From the NCBI RefSeq assembly GCF_000316625.1, contig NC_019676.1:1289001-1353000 (forward strand): a stretch of 64,000 nt of DNA. Direction: 5' to 3'. This document shows positions 17,543 through 27,304 of the stretch, piece by piece (position 1 is the first letter of the stretch; the number at the start of each line of letters is the position of its first letter). The stretch comes from Nostoc sp. PCC 7107. Its GTDB lineage: Bacteria; Cyanobacteriota; Cyanobacteriia; Cyanobacteriales; Nostocaceae. The translations under genes and the position numbers were made by a program. The notes below the pieces were generated by a model that ran no database searches, was not told the origin of the DNA, and saw nothing but the letters and a program-made list of their open reading frames with translations.

Positions 17543-18034
17543 AAAGTAAATCACAGCAAATCAAGACATTAGTGATTCCGGCTCCGGAATCGCAACAACT
17601 AGACTTGAAGTAAGAAATATAAGAGTAGAGTACTCTAGTCAGTTTATATATTTTTGCGTAAGTCCTGTGTAACACTACAAGTGCAAATATCAAATACAGT
17701 GGTTTGCACTTTTTCAACTCACAAAGTTAAATAAATCGCCGTCAATACTCGAATAAAGTTTAGATAACTTCAGCAGCGAGAGGCAAATCAACTCTAGGCA
17801 CCAAGGTATAGAAATATAGGGGTATAAGTGATGAAAACCCGGATATTCTTACTTCTTCAGACCTAGTTACAAGATCCAACCTTGGTACGTAGCTGTTTTA
17901 GTAGTCTCACTTGATACTAGCATTGGCAGATGATTAACGTAGACATTCCATAAACAACTAGAAATTATTTTGGCAATTTGGAGTGTTTATGAAAACTACA
18001 ACATATCTTTCGCGTTGTTAGCAGGTGATGCAGA
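17543..18034. other. intergenic between the two L,D-transpeptidases
   Basis: A small palindrome, GATTCCGG-CT-CCGGAATC, lies near 17573-17590 without a T-tract. Otherwise the spacer is AT-rich with no open frame of interest. The length suggests that the second transpeptidase has its own promoter. Confidence 0.45.
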
Positions 18035-18568
18035 ATGCAAACCCGAAGTAGAACTGTTGGAATTCGTCGCTCAGGAAACTTTTGTACAGGTGTCGCGCTG
18101 CTGTTAGCAACTTTTTTATCCTCAGCGCTACCAACGGCTGACCCCAATTCTGTGATAGCTACAGCCGCGTCACTCAACAACAACATTAAAATATCTGACA
18201 GTCGGGGAGTATCCCAACCTCGCCGGATTGAAATTGATTTATCCCAGCAACGCTTACGAGCTTGGGATGGCGAAAAGCTGGTTTACAACTTCCCTGTATC
18301 TACAGGTAAACGCGCTACCCCTACACCCATTGGTAGATTTCATATTCAGTCGAAGTATCGCACTAATAGAATGCGGGGTAGGGGCTACGACATTTCTGAT
18401 GTTCCTTATGCAATGTATTTTTATGAAGGCTATGCGATTCATGGCGCTTATTGGCATAACCGTTTTGGCACTCCAGTCAGCCACGGTTGTGTGAATTTAC
18501 CAGTAAAGCAGGCGCGGAAGTTGTTCAACTGGACGAAGCCAGGGACTGTAGTAGTGGTGAAACGGTAA
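18035..18568 (+). CDS. L,D-transpeptidase (YkuD), second of two neighbours
   Basis: 177 residues: a signal sequence (GVALLLATFLSSALPTA) then a YkuD domain with IHGAYWHNRFGTPVSHGCVN as the catalytic signature. PVSTGKRATPTPIGRFHIQSK and RMRGRGYDI match the first paralogue closely, so this is a local duplication. The mature N-termini differ. It likely acts on the cell wall in the periplasm. A strong terminator follows at 18589-18628. Confidence 0.9.
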   Translation: MQTRSRTVGIRRSGNFCTGVALLLATFLSSALPTADPNSVIATAASLNNNIKISDSRGVSQPRRIEIDLSQQRLRAWDGEKLVYNFPVSTGKRATPTPIGRFHIQSKYRTNRMRGRGYDISDVPYAMYFYEGYAIHGAYWHNRFGTPVSHGCVNLPVKQARKLFNWTKPGTVVVVKR

Positions 18569-18588
18569 AACTTAATTTTGATGATTTG

Positions 18589-18628
18589 ATTGAGGATAGG
18601 CTGCTGGCTTATCCTCAATTACTTTTTT
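18589..18628 (+). terminator. rho-independent terminator after second L,D-transpeptidase
   Basis: ATTGAGGATA and TATCCTCAAT form a 10-bp stem (18589-18598 / 18610-18619), followed by ACTTTTTT. It sits 20 bases behind the stop codon. Confidence 0.85.
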
Positions 18629-18670
18629 GTGGGATTTATAACTTACACAAAAAACCTCTCAAACTGCTTT

Positions 18671-18704
18671 TCTCTGTGAACTCTGCGCCTCTGCGGTTGA
18701 TTAA
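18671..18704. repeat. dispersed CTCTGCG-type repeat, copy 1
   Basis: The segment contains CTCTGCGCCTCTGCGGTT and ends TTAA. Similar segments lie at 20224-20256 (opposite orientation) and 23098-23130, so one copy lies at each end of treH and one between treY and treZ. Confidence 0.6.
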
Positions 18705-20218
18705 TCCCTTAAGTCAAATGATTGCAGCGCCAAAAGTTCTAAAATGACTCCATTAGTCCAGCCAAAACCTATTTCATTAGAACTGTAACCAAAGCAAATC
18801 TCGTCAGAAACTTGTGCAGAACATCGCTCAACGTCATATTTTTCGACAAAAAAACCACATCTGGTAAATTCTTTAATCGCCATAGTGAGGAATTTATCAG
18901 CAATGTCATTGGCCTCTAAATGATATCCATAACGGTGCAGTCCTTGGACAGCAATCAATGTTAGTGGCCCCCAGCCAAAAGGCGCATCCCATTGATTTCC
19001 TGTAATGTGGGTACTGGTGAAAATTCCCCCAGGTGCGGCGAATAAAGTCAAATTTTTGACAATCTTTTGGGCTTGGGTAGGAGAAGCCAGTCCTGTCCAC
19101 AGCGGATAAAAAGTAGTGGCAAACTCATAATGACGACGTTGGTCACTGTGGAAGTGATAGTCTAGGTAAAGCCCTTGGTCTTCATCCCATAAGTATTGAT
19201 TGATACGCTCACGCCGGAGATTAGCGCGATCGCTCCATTGTTGTCCAAGTTCGGGATTTCCTAAAATCTCGTGAATTTGCGCCAAGTCTTGTTCCATTTG
19301 ATAAAGCAGACTGTTTAAGCACACTGGCGCATAGTGAATGATATCAACACTAAAGGGGCCAAAGCGGTTGGTGATATCAAAACCAGACTCGCGCATGGAG
19401 CGATCGCCTTTGTAAAATAAGTCTGTTAGTTCGTCTTTTTCTCGGTCATAATACAGACTCACATCATAGTCATCAATCTCAAATTGTTGATAATATTCCT
19501 TGACGCGTTCGTAGTGGCTGCGTCCGGCTTCATCTAGTTCTGAGAACAAAACTTCTGGTGCGGGCCCTTCGCCTAAAGCATAATACCGAGACAAGCCTGT
19601 TGCCGAATTGAGATGGGGCGGGACTACCCAGTAGTAATAAAATTGTTCTAATAATGGCAGAGTTGATTTTAACCATGCTTGGTCTTGGGTGTGTTGGAAT
19701 AATGCCAGCACCATCATACTCAGGACGGGGGGTTGCGATCGCGTCAGCATATAGGTACGGTTGGCATTGAGGATAGTACCGTAATGCTGGACTTGATAAA
19801 GTAGTTGATCAACTTGGCTTTGGGCTAGTTCCCATTCTTCATCCCGCAGTAAACCGAGCAAGATAAAATAGCTATCCCAGCCATACATTTCGTTAAAACG
19901 CCCGCCAGGAACAACATAAGCGCCAGGGAGATATAACAACCCGTGTTCTTCGATGGCTTCAACTTCGCTAGGTAAGGTGCGAATTTCTATTTGCTGCATT
20001 TCTTGGGTAGACAGCGATCGCTCTAATACAGACTTGACTGTATTACAGTCTTCTTGGGGGGAGATGTAAACTAACCACGGGGTGTTGGGTTTGTGTTCTA
20101 GTTTGGTGTCTTGGGCTGATTCTAGTAAGTGTTGGTGGGAACGGGTGAGGGTTTTCCAGGTTTGTTTGATGTAGGTGCGGACGCTGGTTATTGGGGGGCT
20201 GGTGAGTTTTTGGGTCAT
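18701..20218 (-). CDS. treH: trehalase (GH37)
   Basis: 505 residues, cytosolic, hydrolysing trehalose to two glucose. The two GH37 signatures are present: PGGRFNEMYGWDSYF (~103-117) and QWDAPFGWGP (~408-417). NEIGFGWTNGVILEL near the C-terminus is the usual GH37 ending. The length fits bacterial trehalases. It is the last gene of treZ-treY-treH, 79 bp behind treY. In Anabaena PCC 7120 the same three genes lie together and respond to dehydration, with trehalase controlling the trehalose level (established). Confidence 0.93.
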   Translation of the reverse strand: MTQKLTSPPITSVRTYIKQTWKTLTRSHQHLLESAQDTKLEHKPNTPWLVYISPQEDCNTVKSVLERSLSTQEMQQIEIRTLPSEVEAIEEHGLLYLPGAYVVPGGRFNEMYGWDSYFILLGLLRDEEWELAQSQVDQLLYQVQHYGTILNANRTYMLTRSQPPVLSMMVLALFQHTQDQAWLKSTLPLLEQFYYYWVVPPHLNSATGLSRYYALGEGPAPEVLFSELDEAGRSHYERVKEYYQQFEIDDYDVSLYYDREKDELTDLFYKGDRSMRESGFDITNRFGPFSVDIIHYAPVCLNSLLYQMEQDLAQIHEILGNPELGQQWSDRANLRRERINQYLWDEDQGLYLDYHFHSDQRRHYEFATTFYPLWTGLASPTQAQKIVKNLTLFAAPGGIFTSTHITGNQWDAPFGWGPLTLIAVQGLHRYGYHLEANDIADKFLTMAIKEFTRCGFFVEKYDVERCSAQVSDEICFGYSSNEIGFGWTNGVILELLALQSFDLRD

Positions 20219-20223
20219 GTTTT

Positions 20224-20256
20224 TTAACGCAAAGGTTGGCGCGGAGGTACGCGGAG
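20224..20256. repeat. dispersed CTCTGCG-type repeat, copy 2 (inverted)
   Basis: On the minus strand it reads CTCCGCGTACCTCCGCGCC then CTTTGCGTTAA, matching 23098-23130 at most positions. It fills the treY-treH spacer and is AT/GC-contrasting with its surroundings. Confidence 0.65.
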
Positions 20257-20297
20257 AGGGGGAAAGAGAGATTTTTTGATTACTTTGGTTGTATAAG

Positions 20298-23063
20298 TTA
20301 CTCAGAAACTAGTAAAGCTACGGGGAGGTGGGAGAGGGCGGTGGCGATGGGTAGGGTGTCTTCTGTGTGGAGGGTTTGCTGGGTGAGGAGGTTTTGCCAA
20401 GTTTTGCTAGGGAGTTTTAGGTGTGTATCTTGCCATACCGACTCGCCTAGTGGGGTTTGTCCGGGTTGGATGAGGGTGGTGAGGAAACGGGGGATAATGG
20501 CGATCGCAGTTTGATTGTGATGTTGTCTGGCAAAGGCAATGATATGGTTGGCGTGGGTTCCGTGGATTTCTATTGGTTGGTATTCGCCGTTTTGGAACAA
20601 TGAGAGATATTTGATTCTGGCGGTGAGTGCTTGTAGTGTTAGAAACAGTTTGATTCTCCCGTCAGTTTTATTGGTGAGGAGTTCTGCAATTAAGCTGAGA
20701 ATATCGGTTTTGATTTGCTCTTGGATGGTACTCAAGTAAGTACGTCGTAATTCAAAATCTACGGGACGGCGGTTATCTGGATCAACTAAGCTTAAATCCC
20801 AGAGTTCTGTTCCTTGGTAGAAGTCGGGGACACCAGGTGCAGTAATTTTAAGGAGAGTTTGAGAGAGGGAGTTAAATATGCCATATTCGGCAATTTTTTG
20901 TTGAAAAGGGCGGAACCTTTCGAGAAATTGCGGTGATAAGTTGGTGTCAAGAACTTTCTGGATGAAGGTGGTACAGGCTGCTTCATATTCATCATCAGGA
21001 CGCAACCATGCAGTGTGAACTTTTGCTTCCCGGATGGCTTTAATCATATATTCTTGCACCCGTTCCACAAAAGAGGCTTGTTCGTGTTCCGCAAAAGGAA
21101 GTGCGCCGACTAGGGTTTGATAGAGAAAATATTCATCGTTGCGATCGACAAGGTTACGATGTTGTTGATTGAGTTCACTCCATCTATTTACTTGTTGTTC
21201 CCATTCTTGGGGAATTTCTGACAATACATTTAACCTCGCTCTGACATCTTCGCCGCGCTTGGTATCATGGGTAGCTGTGGCGTTCATGGTGTGAGGCCAG
21301 TTTGCTTGATGCTGTTGATTAAAGTGATGAAATTGCTCGATCGTAATTCCAAAATGACTAGGGTTCCCTCCGACTTCGTTGAGCGAAATTAGTCGGTTAT
21401 AAACATATAAAGTAGTATCTTCCACACCTTTAGCCATGAGGGGGCCTGTGTATTGCTGCATCCGCAAGACAAAATAGATCCACTGTTCTTTTTCTGTTTG
21501 GCTGAGAGATTCATCAAACTGCAACAGCATAACTTTTTCTAAAAAGTTCATTTCATGCTGTAACAGAGGTACTTGTTTTTTCGCCTTGTTAATTACTTGT
21601 TGAATACAGGCTTTATCACTATCTGGGATTGTATCGGGAGTGATATAAGTACGATAGACGGGGAATAACATCAGAACTTCGGCGATCGCTCGTTTCAATC
21701 CATTCAATGTAAAATCATTACCATAGCGGTATTTGCTGGCAATATTCTTCAGTAAGTTGGCTAAATTATCCACGTCACCCGCTAAATTCTTTTCGAGAAT
21801 TAGATGTTTTTTCTCTTGCACAAGTGAGGAATAATTAAAGCGTGAACCAATAAAAGAACTATATATCTTATCAAATGATCTTTCATTTTGAACTTGACAA
21901 AATACACCATTGACGTAATTCAAAAAATCATATCCTGATGTACCTTGAATCTGCCAATAATTGGGTAAATCTTCTGTTAGTTCTAAAATCTTCTCGACGG
22001 TAATATAAACATCGCCCATTTTTTCCCGCAGCCGTTCTAAATACTGCGTCGGGTTATATAGTCCATCAATATGATCAATTCTTAACCCAGTAAATACACC
22101 CTCTTCTACCAATTTATGAATTAAACTATGAGTATTGTTAAACACGCGCATTTCTTCAACTTTCACCGAAATAAGTTCGTTAACAGTAAAGAAACGGCGA
22201 TAGTTCATTTCCTCCGCGCCAACTTTCCAGAAAGCGAGACGATAAAACTGGTCGTTGAGTAAGTCATCCAGTAAGTTAAAACTTTCAGAATTACCTGGTT
22301 CTCCATTAAAGATTTTCAGATTTTCGGTAATGAATTCTCGGATATCATCATTACTGTTATACAGTTCCCAAATCAAACCTTTAATAAAAGCAATTTGGTC
22401 TTGACACTGCTTCCCTGCAACTTCCGAGGGAACACTTTTGAGAATATAGAGAATACCTAAAAGTTTAATAAAATCAGGATGATTTCTGCCTAATGTGCGG
22501 GTGAGTTTCCCTAAATTATAACTAATAAACTTAGTATAAGACTCTAAACGCAAAGGTAATTTTAAACTGTAATAGTTAACAGTTAAACCATTCTGCCCAT
22601 ATTGCAGTTGAATATCTCCCTTTTCCAGAGCTTCACCATAAAAATCTCCCAACAAAGGTGCAAGGATTCGCTCTTGACTATTAGCAAATGGAGAATTCCA
22701 ACAAACATCAAAATAATCAGTATAGCTAGAATCTGCACCATGCTCCAACACATCCATTAAATAGGGATTTTCGCTACTATAAGCATTATGATTCGGCACA
22801 ATATCCTGTAGCCAACCCATCCCCAAAGATTGTAATTTCGCCACTAAATTAGCAAAATCTTCCGTAGTTCCCAATTGCGGATTTAACTGCGTAGCGTCTA
22901 CCACATCATAACCATGTGTACTATCAGTCCTCGCCTTAAAAATCGGCGAAGCATATAAATCAGAAATACCTAAATCTGATAAATAAGATGCGATCGCTCT
23001 AGCATCATCAAACCCAAACTGGGGTGTAAACTGAATCCTATAAGTTGCCTTCGGTATCCGCAT
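20298..23063 (-). CDS. treY: maltooligosyl trehalose synthase (GH13, TreY)
   Basis: 921 residues. TreY turns the reducing-end alpha-1,4 bond of maltooligosaccharides into an alpha-1,1 bond. It begins PKATYRIQFTPQFGFDDA, typical of the family. GLRIDHIDGLYNP (~326-338) carries the catalytic Asp nucleophile, and VYITVEKILELTEDLP the acid/base Glu. Near the C-terminus KITAPGVPDFYQGTELWD and LVDPDNRRPVDFE are TreY hallmarks. The length is normal. The gene lies 74 bp behind treZ and 79 bp before treH. With TreZ it makes trehalose from glycogen-derived dextrins, and it acts in the cytosol. Confidence 0.95.
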   Translation of the reverse strand: MRIPKATYRIQFTPQFGFDDARAIASYLSDLGISDLYASPIFKARTDSTHGYDVVDATQLNPQLGTTEDFANLVAKLQSLGMGWLQDIVPNHNAYSSENPYLMDVLEHGADSSYTDYFDVCWNSPFANSQERILAPLLGDFYGEALEKGDIQLQYGQNGLTVNYYSLKLPLRLESYTKFISYNLGKLTRTLGRNHPDFIKLLGILYILKSVPSEVAGKQCQDQIAFIKGLIWELYNSNDDIREFITENLKIFNGEPGNSESFNLLDDLLNDQFYRLAFWKVGAEEMNYRRFFTVNELISVKVEEMRVFNNTHSLIHKLVEEGVFTGLRIDHIDGLYNPTQYLERLREKMGDVYITVEKILELTEDLPNYWQIQGTSGYDFLNYVNGVFCQVQNERSFDKIYSSFIGSRFNYSSLVQEKKHLILEKNLAGDVDNLANLLKNIASKYRYGNDFTLNGLKRAIAEVLMLFPVYRTYITPDTIPDSDKACIQQVINKAKKQVPLLQHEMNFLEKVMLLQFDESLSQTEKEQWIYFVLRMQQYTGPLMAKGVEDTTLYVYNRLISLNEVGGNPSHFGITIEQFHHFNQQHQANWPHTMNATATHDTKRGEDVRARLNVLSEIPQEWEQQVNRWSELNQQHRNLVDRNDEYFLYQTLVGALPFAEHEQASFVERVQEYMIKAIREAKVHTAWLRPDDEYEAACTTFIQKVLDTNLSPQFLERFRPFQQKIAEYGIFNSLSQTLLKITAPGVPDFYQGTELWDLSLVDPDNRRPVDFELRRTYLSTIQEQIKTDILSLIAELLTNKTDGRIKLFLTLQALTARIKYLSLFQNGEYQPIEIHGTHANHIIAFARQHHNQTAIAIIPRFLTTLIQPGQTPLGESVWQDTHLKLPSKTWQNLLTQQTLHTEDTLPIATALSHLPVALLVSE

Positions 23064-23097
23064 AAAATTCCACTTGTGATAAATAAACTCAAAAAAA

Positions 23098-23130
23098 CTC
23101 CGCGCCTACCTCAGCGCACCTCTGCGTTAA
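23098..23130. repeat. dispersed CTCTGCG-type repeat, copy 3
   Basis: It reads CTCCGCGCCTACCTCAGCG then CACCTCTGCGTTAA, and occupies the treZ-treY spacer. It is similar to 20224-20256 in inverted orientation and to 18671-18704. Confidence 0.65.
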
Positions 23131-23137
23131 AAACCTT

Positions 23138-24967
23138 CTAAACCTCCACCTCATACAAAACCAAACTTGTGAGTTGTAATCTAACTTTTTCCCCCACAGA
23201 TAGTTTGTCAGAGGCTTGAGAACTGTCTGCTGAGTCCAATAACTTCCGCGCATTCTTCTGAATAGGTAAACTCACCTCCACTAACGACGAATTAAAATTC
23301 ATCGCCAATATCACTTCCTTCGACTCACCCCAACGCCTCACCACAACTATCTTTTTCTCCTCATCACTCGTTGCGGCGATACTGTCGCGGTCATAATTCA
23401 ACAACGCCGGATGAGTTTTGCGTAAATGAATTAACTTACGATACCAATCCCATAAAACCTTGTGCTGTCCTTGGTGGCGTAATTCCCAGTTCAATTTACA
23501 TTGCAAAAAAGTTTCCGCAGATTCCGGGTCTGGTGGGTCTTCAGCATAGTGGAACGCCTCAAACTCTTGTTTGCGTCCAGCACGCACAGCTTGAATCAAA
23601 TCGGGGTCGGAGTGGCTGACAAAGTACATAAAAGGTGCAGTTTCGCCGTATTCTTCACCCATAAAGAGTAATGGTAAATAGGGTGATAACAACACCGCAC
23701 CAGCCGCTAACTTCAAACCAGCAAAGGAAATTCGCTGACTTAAGCGTTCCCCCTTCATTTGATTACCGATTTGGTCATGATTTTGAATACAGACAGAAAA
23801 CTGAGATAATGGGCGATCGCGACAAGATATCCCATGAAACCGTTTACGGTGTGGCGCATACCGCCAATCGTAGACAAAAGTATCTTGATAAGCTTTAGCT
23901 AAATCTGCACATTTACCGAAGTCTTGATAATAACCTTGGCGATCGCCTGTTAACAATGTGTGCAAGGAGTGATGAAAGTCATCACTCCACTGTGCGTCAA
24001 TTCCATAGCCACCCAATTCTGATGGACGGATGATTTGGGGATTATTCAGGTCACTTTCCGCAATTAAATGACGTTTCCATGTCTCCCCACGAGAGAAATT
24101 ATGTACAACTTCCGCCAGTTCTCCCAAAAAATGCTTTGCACCCAAATCATAAATTGCTTGAATCGCATCTAGTCGCAAAGCATCTATGTGAAAGTCTCTC
24201 AACCAATACAAAGCATTTTCAATAAAATAATTGCGTACACCTTGACTATGAGCATCATCGAAATTCATCGCGTTGCCCCAAGGTGTCTTATATGTTTTCG
24301 TAAAATAGGGCGCAAATTGACCCATATAATTACCTTCTGGGCCAAAGTGGTTATAAACCACATCCAACACCACAGCAATTCCATTGGCGTGACAAGCATT
24401 CACAAACTGCTTTAAATCCGCTGGACTACCGTAAGAATTCTGTACTGCATAAGGATAAACGCCATCATATCCCCAGTTACGGTATGCTAAATCAGGCTGA
24501 ATATGAGTATCGCCGGGAAATTGAGCGATCGGCATAATTTCGATCGCATTGATTCCTAATTCCCGCAGTTCCGGTAGACAGGGAATAATCGCTGCAAAAG
24601 TTCCTTCTGGCGTGAATGTCCCTACATGGAGTTCATAGAAAATCATCGCTTCCAAAGGAACACCAGCCCAAGTTGTATCTGTCCACTCAAATTGATGATC
24701 GATAACTTGAGAAGCACCGTGAACACCCTGGGGTTGAAACTGCGAAGCTGGGTCAGCAAAGGCTTCTAGGTCATTTAATCTATATCGATAAAGTGTATCT
24801 GGATACACATCATTTACTTTTATCTGCCAGTATCCTTCTGCTTGCGGTTTCAGCGGAATTAACTGTGGCTCTGGCGTTAAAATTTCTACTGCAATACTGT
24901 TTAATATGGGAGACCAAACAGTAAACTCACACTCTCCGTTACCTAAGTAGTGAGCGCCAATTTTCAC
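23138..24967 (-). CDS. treZ: maltooligosyl trehalose trehalohydrolase (GH13, TreZ)
   Basis: 609 residues. TreZ releases trehalose from the maltooligosyl trehalose made by TreY. An N-terminal beta-sandwich (CBM48-like, first ~90 residues) is followed by the GH13 barrel: VVLDVVYNHFGPEGNY, ALRLDAIQAIYD (catalytic Asp), HLIAESDLNNP (catalytic Glu) and CIQNHDQIGNQ. LLFMGEEYGE is a TreZ marker. It is the first gene of the trehalose cluster. The ATG is preceded by AAAGGGAGG at good spacing. Confidence 0.95.
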   Translation of the reverse strand: MKIGAHYLGNGECEFTVWSPILNSIAVEILTPEPQLIPLKPQAEGYWQIKVNDVYPDTLYRYRLNDLEAFADPASQFQPQGVHGASQVIDHQFEWTDTTWAGVPLEAMIFYELHVGTFTPEGTFAAIIPCLPELRELGINAIEIMPIAQFPGDTHIQPDLAYRNWGYDGVYPYAVQNSYGSPADLKQFVNACHANGIAVVLDVVYNHFGPEGNYMGQFAPYFTKTYKTPWGNAMNFDDAHSQGVRNYFIENALYWLRDFHIDALRLDAIQAIYDLGAKHFLGELAEVVHNFSRGETWKRHLIAESDLNNPQIIRPSELGGYGIDAQWSDDFHHSLHTLLTGDRQGYYQDFGKCADLAKAYQDTFVYDWRYAPHRKRFHGISCRDRPLSQFSVCIQNHDQIGNQMKGERLSQRISFAGLKLAAGAVLLSPYLPLLFMGEEYGETAPFMYFVSHSDPDLIQAVRAGRKQEFEAFHYAEDPPDPESAETFLQCKLNWELRHQGQHKVLWDWYRKLIHLRKTHPALLNYDRDSIAATSDEEKKIVVVRRWGESKEVILAMNFNSSLVEVSLPIQKNARKLLDSADSSQASDKLSVGEKVRLQLTSLVLYEVEV

Positions 24968-25131
24968 ACAGTATCCTCCCTTTAAATAATGTTATGGATG
25001 AATGTTTGCTAATTGCAAATGTCATCAAATACACACTTTTTAGTCATTTTCCAGATAGCATCATGGTCTGTTTCTCAGTTATTTCACCAGTGCCAAAAGA
25101 CAGATTTATGAGTAAGCATTTCTTGGCAAAT

Positions 25132-25159
25132 AAAAAGACCAGCCTCCCACAGCTGGTCT
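25132..25159 (-). terminator. rho-independent terminator reading leftwards
   Basis: On the minus strand AGACCAGC-TGTGGGAG-GCTGGTCT forms an 8-bp stem followed by TTTTTATTT. It stands 253 bases behind the RqcH stop and 165 bases before the treZ start. It could end the rqcH transcript, end a short RNA, or act as an attenuator in a long treZ leader. Confidence 0.85.
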
Positions 25160-25242
25160 ATCAAATGTTTTTTCGCGTTGTCTTCTCAATAGAGTTAAAA
25201 CCCGATTGCGCGTTCCCAAAAATGCAACGGGCAACTTTTCTT
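25132..25242 (-). ncRNA. candidate small RNA upstream of treZ
   Basis: A TACAAT box on the minus strand (25249-25254) lies about 100 bases before the strong terminator at 25132-25159. A weak TTAAGA element lies 18 bases further upstream. No open frame lies between. The transcript would be about 110 nt. No known RNA family was recognised. A rqcH 3' extension or treZ leader would explain the terminator equally well. Confidence 0.3.
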
Positions 25243-25411
25243 AACAATATTGTAACAGCCAACACAGTTTTTTCTTAAAAATTTACTAAAAAAAGATAAA
25301 ACCATTTCGGATTTACTTCCATCTTTGAGAATATTTCACCAAACCGCAGGAGATAGGGGAAAACGGGATATGAGGGTATGGGTTATATGCAAGATATGTG
25401 AGAACTATTAA

Positions 25412-27139
25412 CTATTGACCCTTGACTAACTGCGGTTTCCCCCAAAGAATACGCTCTTGTTTGTAAATCGCAATTCCTGGTTTGGCTCCTTTGGGTTTGT
25501 AAACGTGCTTTGGTTGAGTATAGACTACTGGTACTTGGTCACTTTGTCGGGCGCGACTGTAGTAAGCAGCGAGGTTAGCCGCAAATTGCAGGTCATCTTT
25601 GTCGGGAACAGTCCCCGGTTCTAAACGCATGAGGAGATGGCTTCCGGGAATTTCTTGGGCGTGAAACCATAAGTCATAATCTCCGGCTATGCGAAAAGTT
25701 AATTGGTCATTTTGCCCATTATTCCGGCCAATTAAGATTTCTACGCCGTTAGGGGTGCGATAACGACGGAAGTTAGTGATAGCAGTTTCGTTAGTACTAC
25801 GATTACGATATCCTGGGTCTTCTAAATATTTTTGTCCAACTAGCTCATCGCGGATTTCTTCTAAAGCTTGCAAGTCTTCGGCTGTTTCGTAGTTTTCGAT
25901 TTGCGCGATCGCAGCTTCTACTTGTTCTAAATAATCAATTTCTGACTGTACTTCCAATAATAGCGGTTCCACCGCAGAACGAGCGCGTTTGAGTTTTTGG
26001 TGCTGCTTGTAAAAATATTGAGCATTCTGCACACCGTTTTTATCAGGTTGGAGTGCGATCGCTACTGGTTCCCCTGTCTCAAAATCAGCTAAAATGATTT
26101 CTTTCATTCCTGGTTCCCAGTTTTGCAAGTTAGCCATCAACAAATCTGCTTTTTGGCGATAATCATCAGCTTGATCTGATTGCTGCAACCGGGTTGTAAA
26201 GGCTTGCGCTTTAACTTTTAACTTTGCCAGAATGTTGTTTAATTTCTGACTCAGTTGATGGCGCAGTTGGCTAAATACCTGTTGATTTAGTTGGTCAGTA
26301 TAATACTTATTCAGTAAGGCTTGGGTATCTTTGACTGGTGCAACAGCACCCCAACCCATCACGGTGTAACCCGTTGCTGTCCAAGCTGGGTGGAATTTAC
26401 CTAAATCTAAAGCTTGCAACCATTCTTGCCAACGTTGAAACAGTTTTTGCCAATCTTCAGAACTAAGTTGATCAGTTGTAGTTTCTGGTGCAATATTCGC
26501 CGCCAACAGCAGAGAATCTACCAGCGCCGCACTTAAACCGCTATAACTTTTGATTATTTGACGCTTAATTGCACCGGGAACCAAGCTCACCCTTTCTTGC
26601 CAACGTGCAGGAGATTCGCTCAAACTGGGAACTGGCCCAGTCAGTTTGGGTGGAAATTCGTAAAGCTGTCCAGTTTGAATCGGCCTGACACTCGATTGTT
26701 GCTCACTAACTTGATGGGCAGCTGTAATGATGAAATTATTAGCATCAGTGAGAATAGCATTACTGTATTTGCCCATAATTTCCACATACAAGTGATATAG
26801 GGCAGATTCTCCCGGACGACGAGCAAATTGTAAATCAATCGCCCTCTCCCAAGGAGCGATCGCTTCAATACCGATTAGAGCCAAACCACCCAATTGGTGT
26901 ACTAATTGCTGGCTGAAAGTAAAAGTATCCGGCGATCGCGGCGGCGGATCACCAATACAAATCCGTGCAGCTTGGGGATGCCAAGAAACTTCCAGCCAGC
27001 CCCGTTGTTTGAGGGTGCGTAAGGCGATAGAAATAGTGTAGCGATCGCGCTGATAAACTTGTTCTAAACGCGATGGCAGCCAGTAAGCGCGTAGTTCGCT
27101 ACAAGCAGATTTAAGGGTCGTAAAGTCAACTGGTTGCAC
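25412..27139 (-). CDS. rqcH: NFACT family protein, RqcH/Rqc2-like ribosome quality control factor
   Basis: 575 residues with the full NFACT layout. The N-terminal NFACT-N domain starts MQPVDFTTLKSACSEL and contains LYVEIMGKYSNAILTD. A helix-hairpin-helix and a long coiled-coil middle (~280-430) follow. The C-terminal NFACT-R domain has GVEILIGRNNGQNDQLTFR and DLWFHAQEIPGSHLLMR. In bacteria RqcH binds stalled 50S subunits and adds alanine tails to nascent chains. Older annotation calls it fibronectin-binding protein A. It is cytosolic and has no obvious functional link to the tre genes. Confidence 0.92.
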   Translation of the reverse strand: MQPVDFTTLKSACSELRAYWLPSRLEQVYQRDRYTISIALRTLKQRGWLEVSWHPQAARICIGDPPPRSPDTFTFSQQLVHQLGGLALIGIEAIAPWERAIDLQFARRPGESALYHLYVEIMGKYSNAILTDANNFIITAAHQVSEQQSSVRPIQTGQLYEFPPKLTGPVPSLSESPARWQERVSLVPGAIKRQIIKSYSGLSAALVDSLLLAANIAPETTTDQLSSEDWQKLFQRWQEWLQALDLGKFHPAWTATGYTVMGWGAVAPVKDTQALLNKYYTDQLNQQVFSQLRHQLSQKLNNILAKLKVKAQAFTTRLQQSDQADDYRQKADLLMANLQNWEPGMKEIILADFETGEPVAIALQPDKNGVQNAQYFYKQHQKLKRARSAVEPLLLEVQSEIDYLEQVEAAIAQIENYETAEDLQALEEIRDELVGQKYLEDPGYRNRSTNETAITNFRRYRTPNGVEILIGRNNGQNDQLTFRIAGDYDLWFHAQEIPGSHLLMRLEPGTVPDKDDLQFAANLAAYYSRARQSDQVPVVYTQPKHVYKPKGAKPGIAIYKQERILWGKPQLVKGQ

Positions 27140-27304
27140 AACAAAAAGTCCGATGCTCAGTATATGCTATCTTGTCTATAGGGTTCCTACGGGATTTTTG
27201 TTAAAATTCCGTACTGCGGCCAAAGTTTTTCCTGTTCCCTGTTGCCTTCCGAGAAAATAATTTCAGGAACCAAATCAGATTGCTATAGCTCTGCTTGGCA
27301 CAAC

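Noticed and set aside
24994-25278. 94-codon plus-strand frame upstream of treZ
   Set aside because: It crosses the terminator hairpin on the opposite strand and has no recognisable features.
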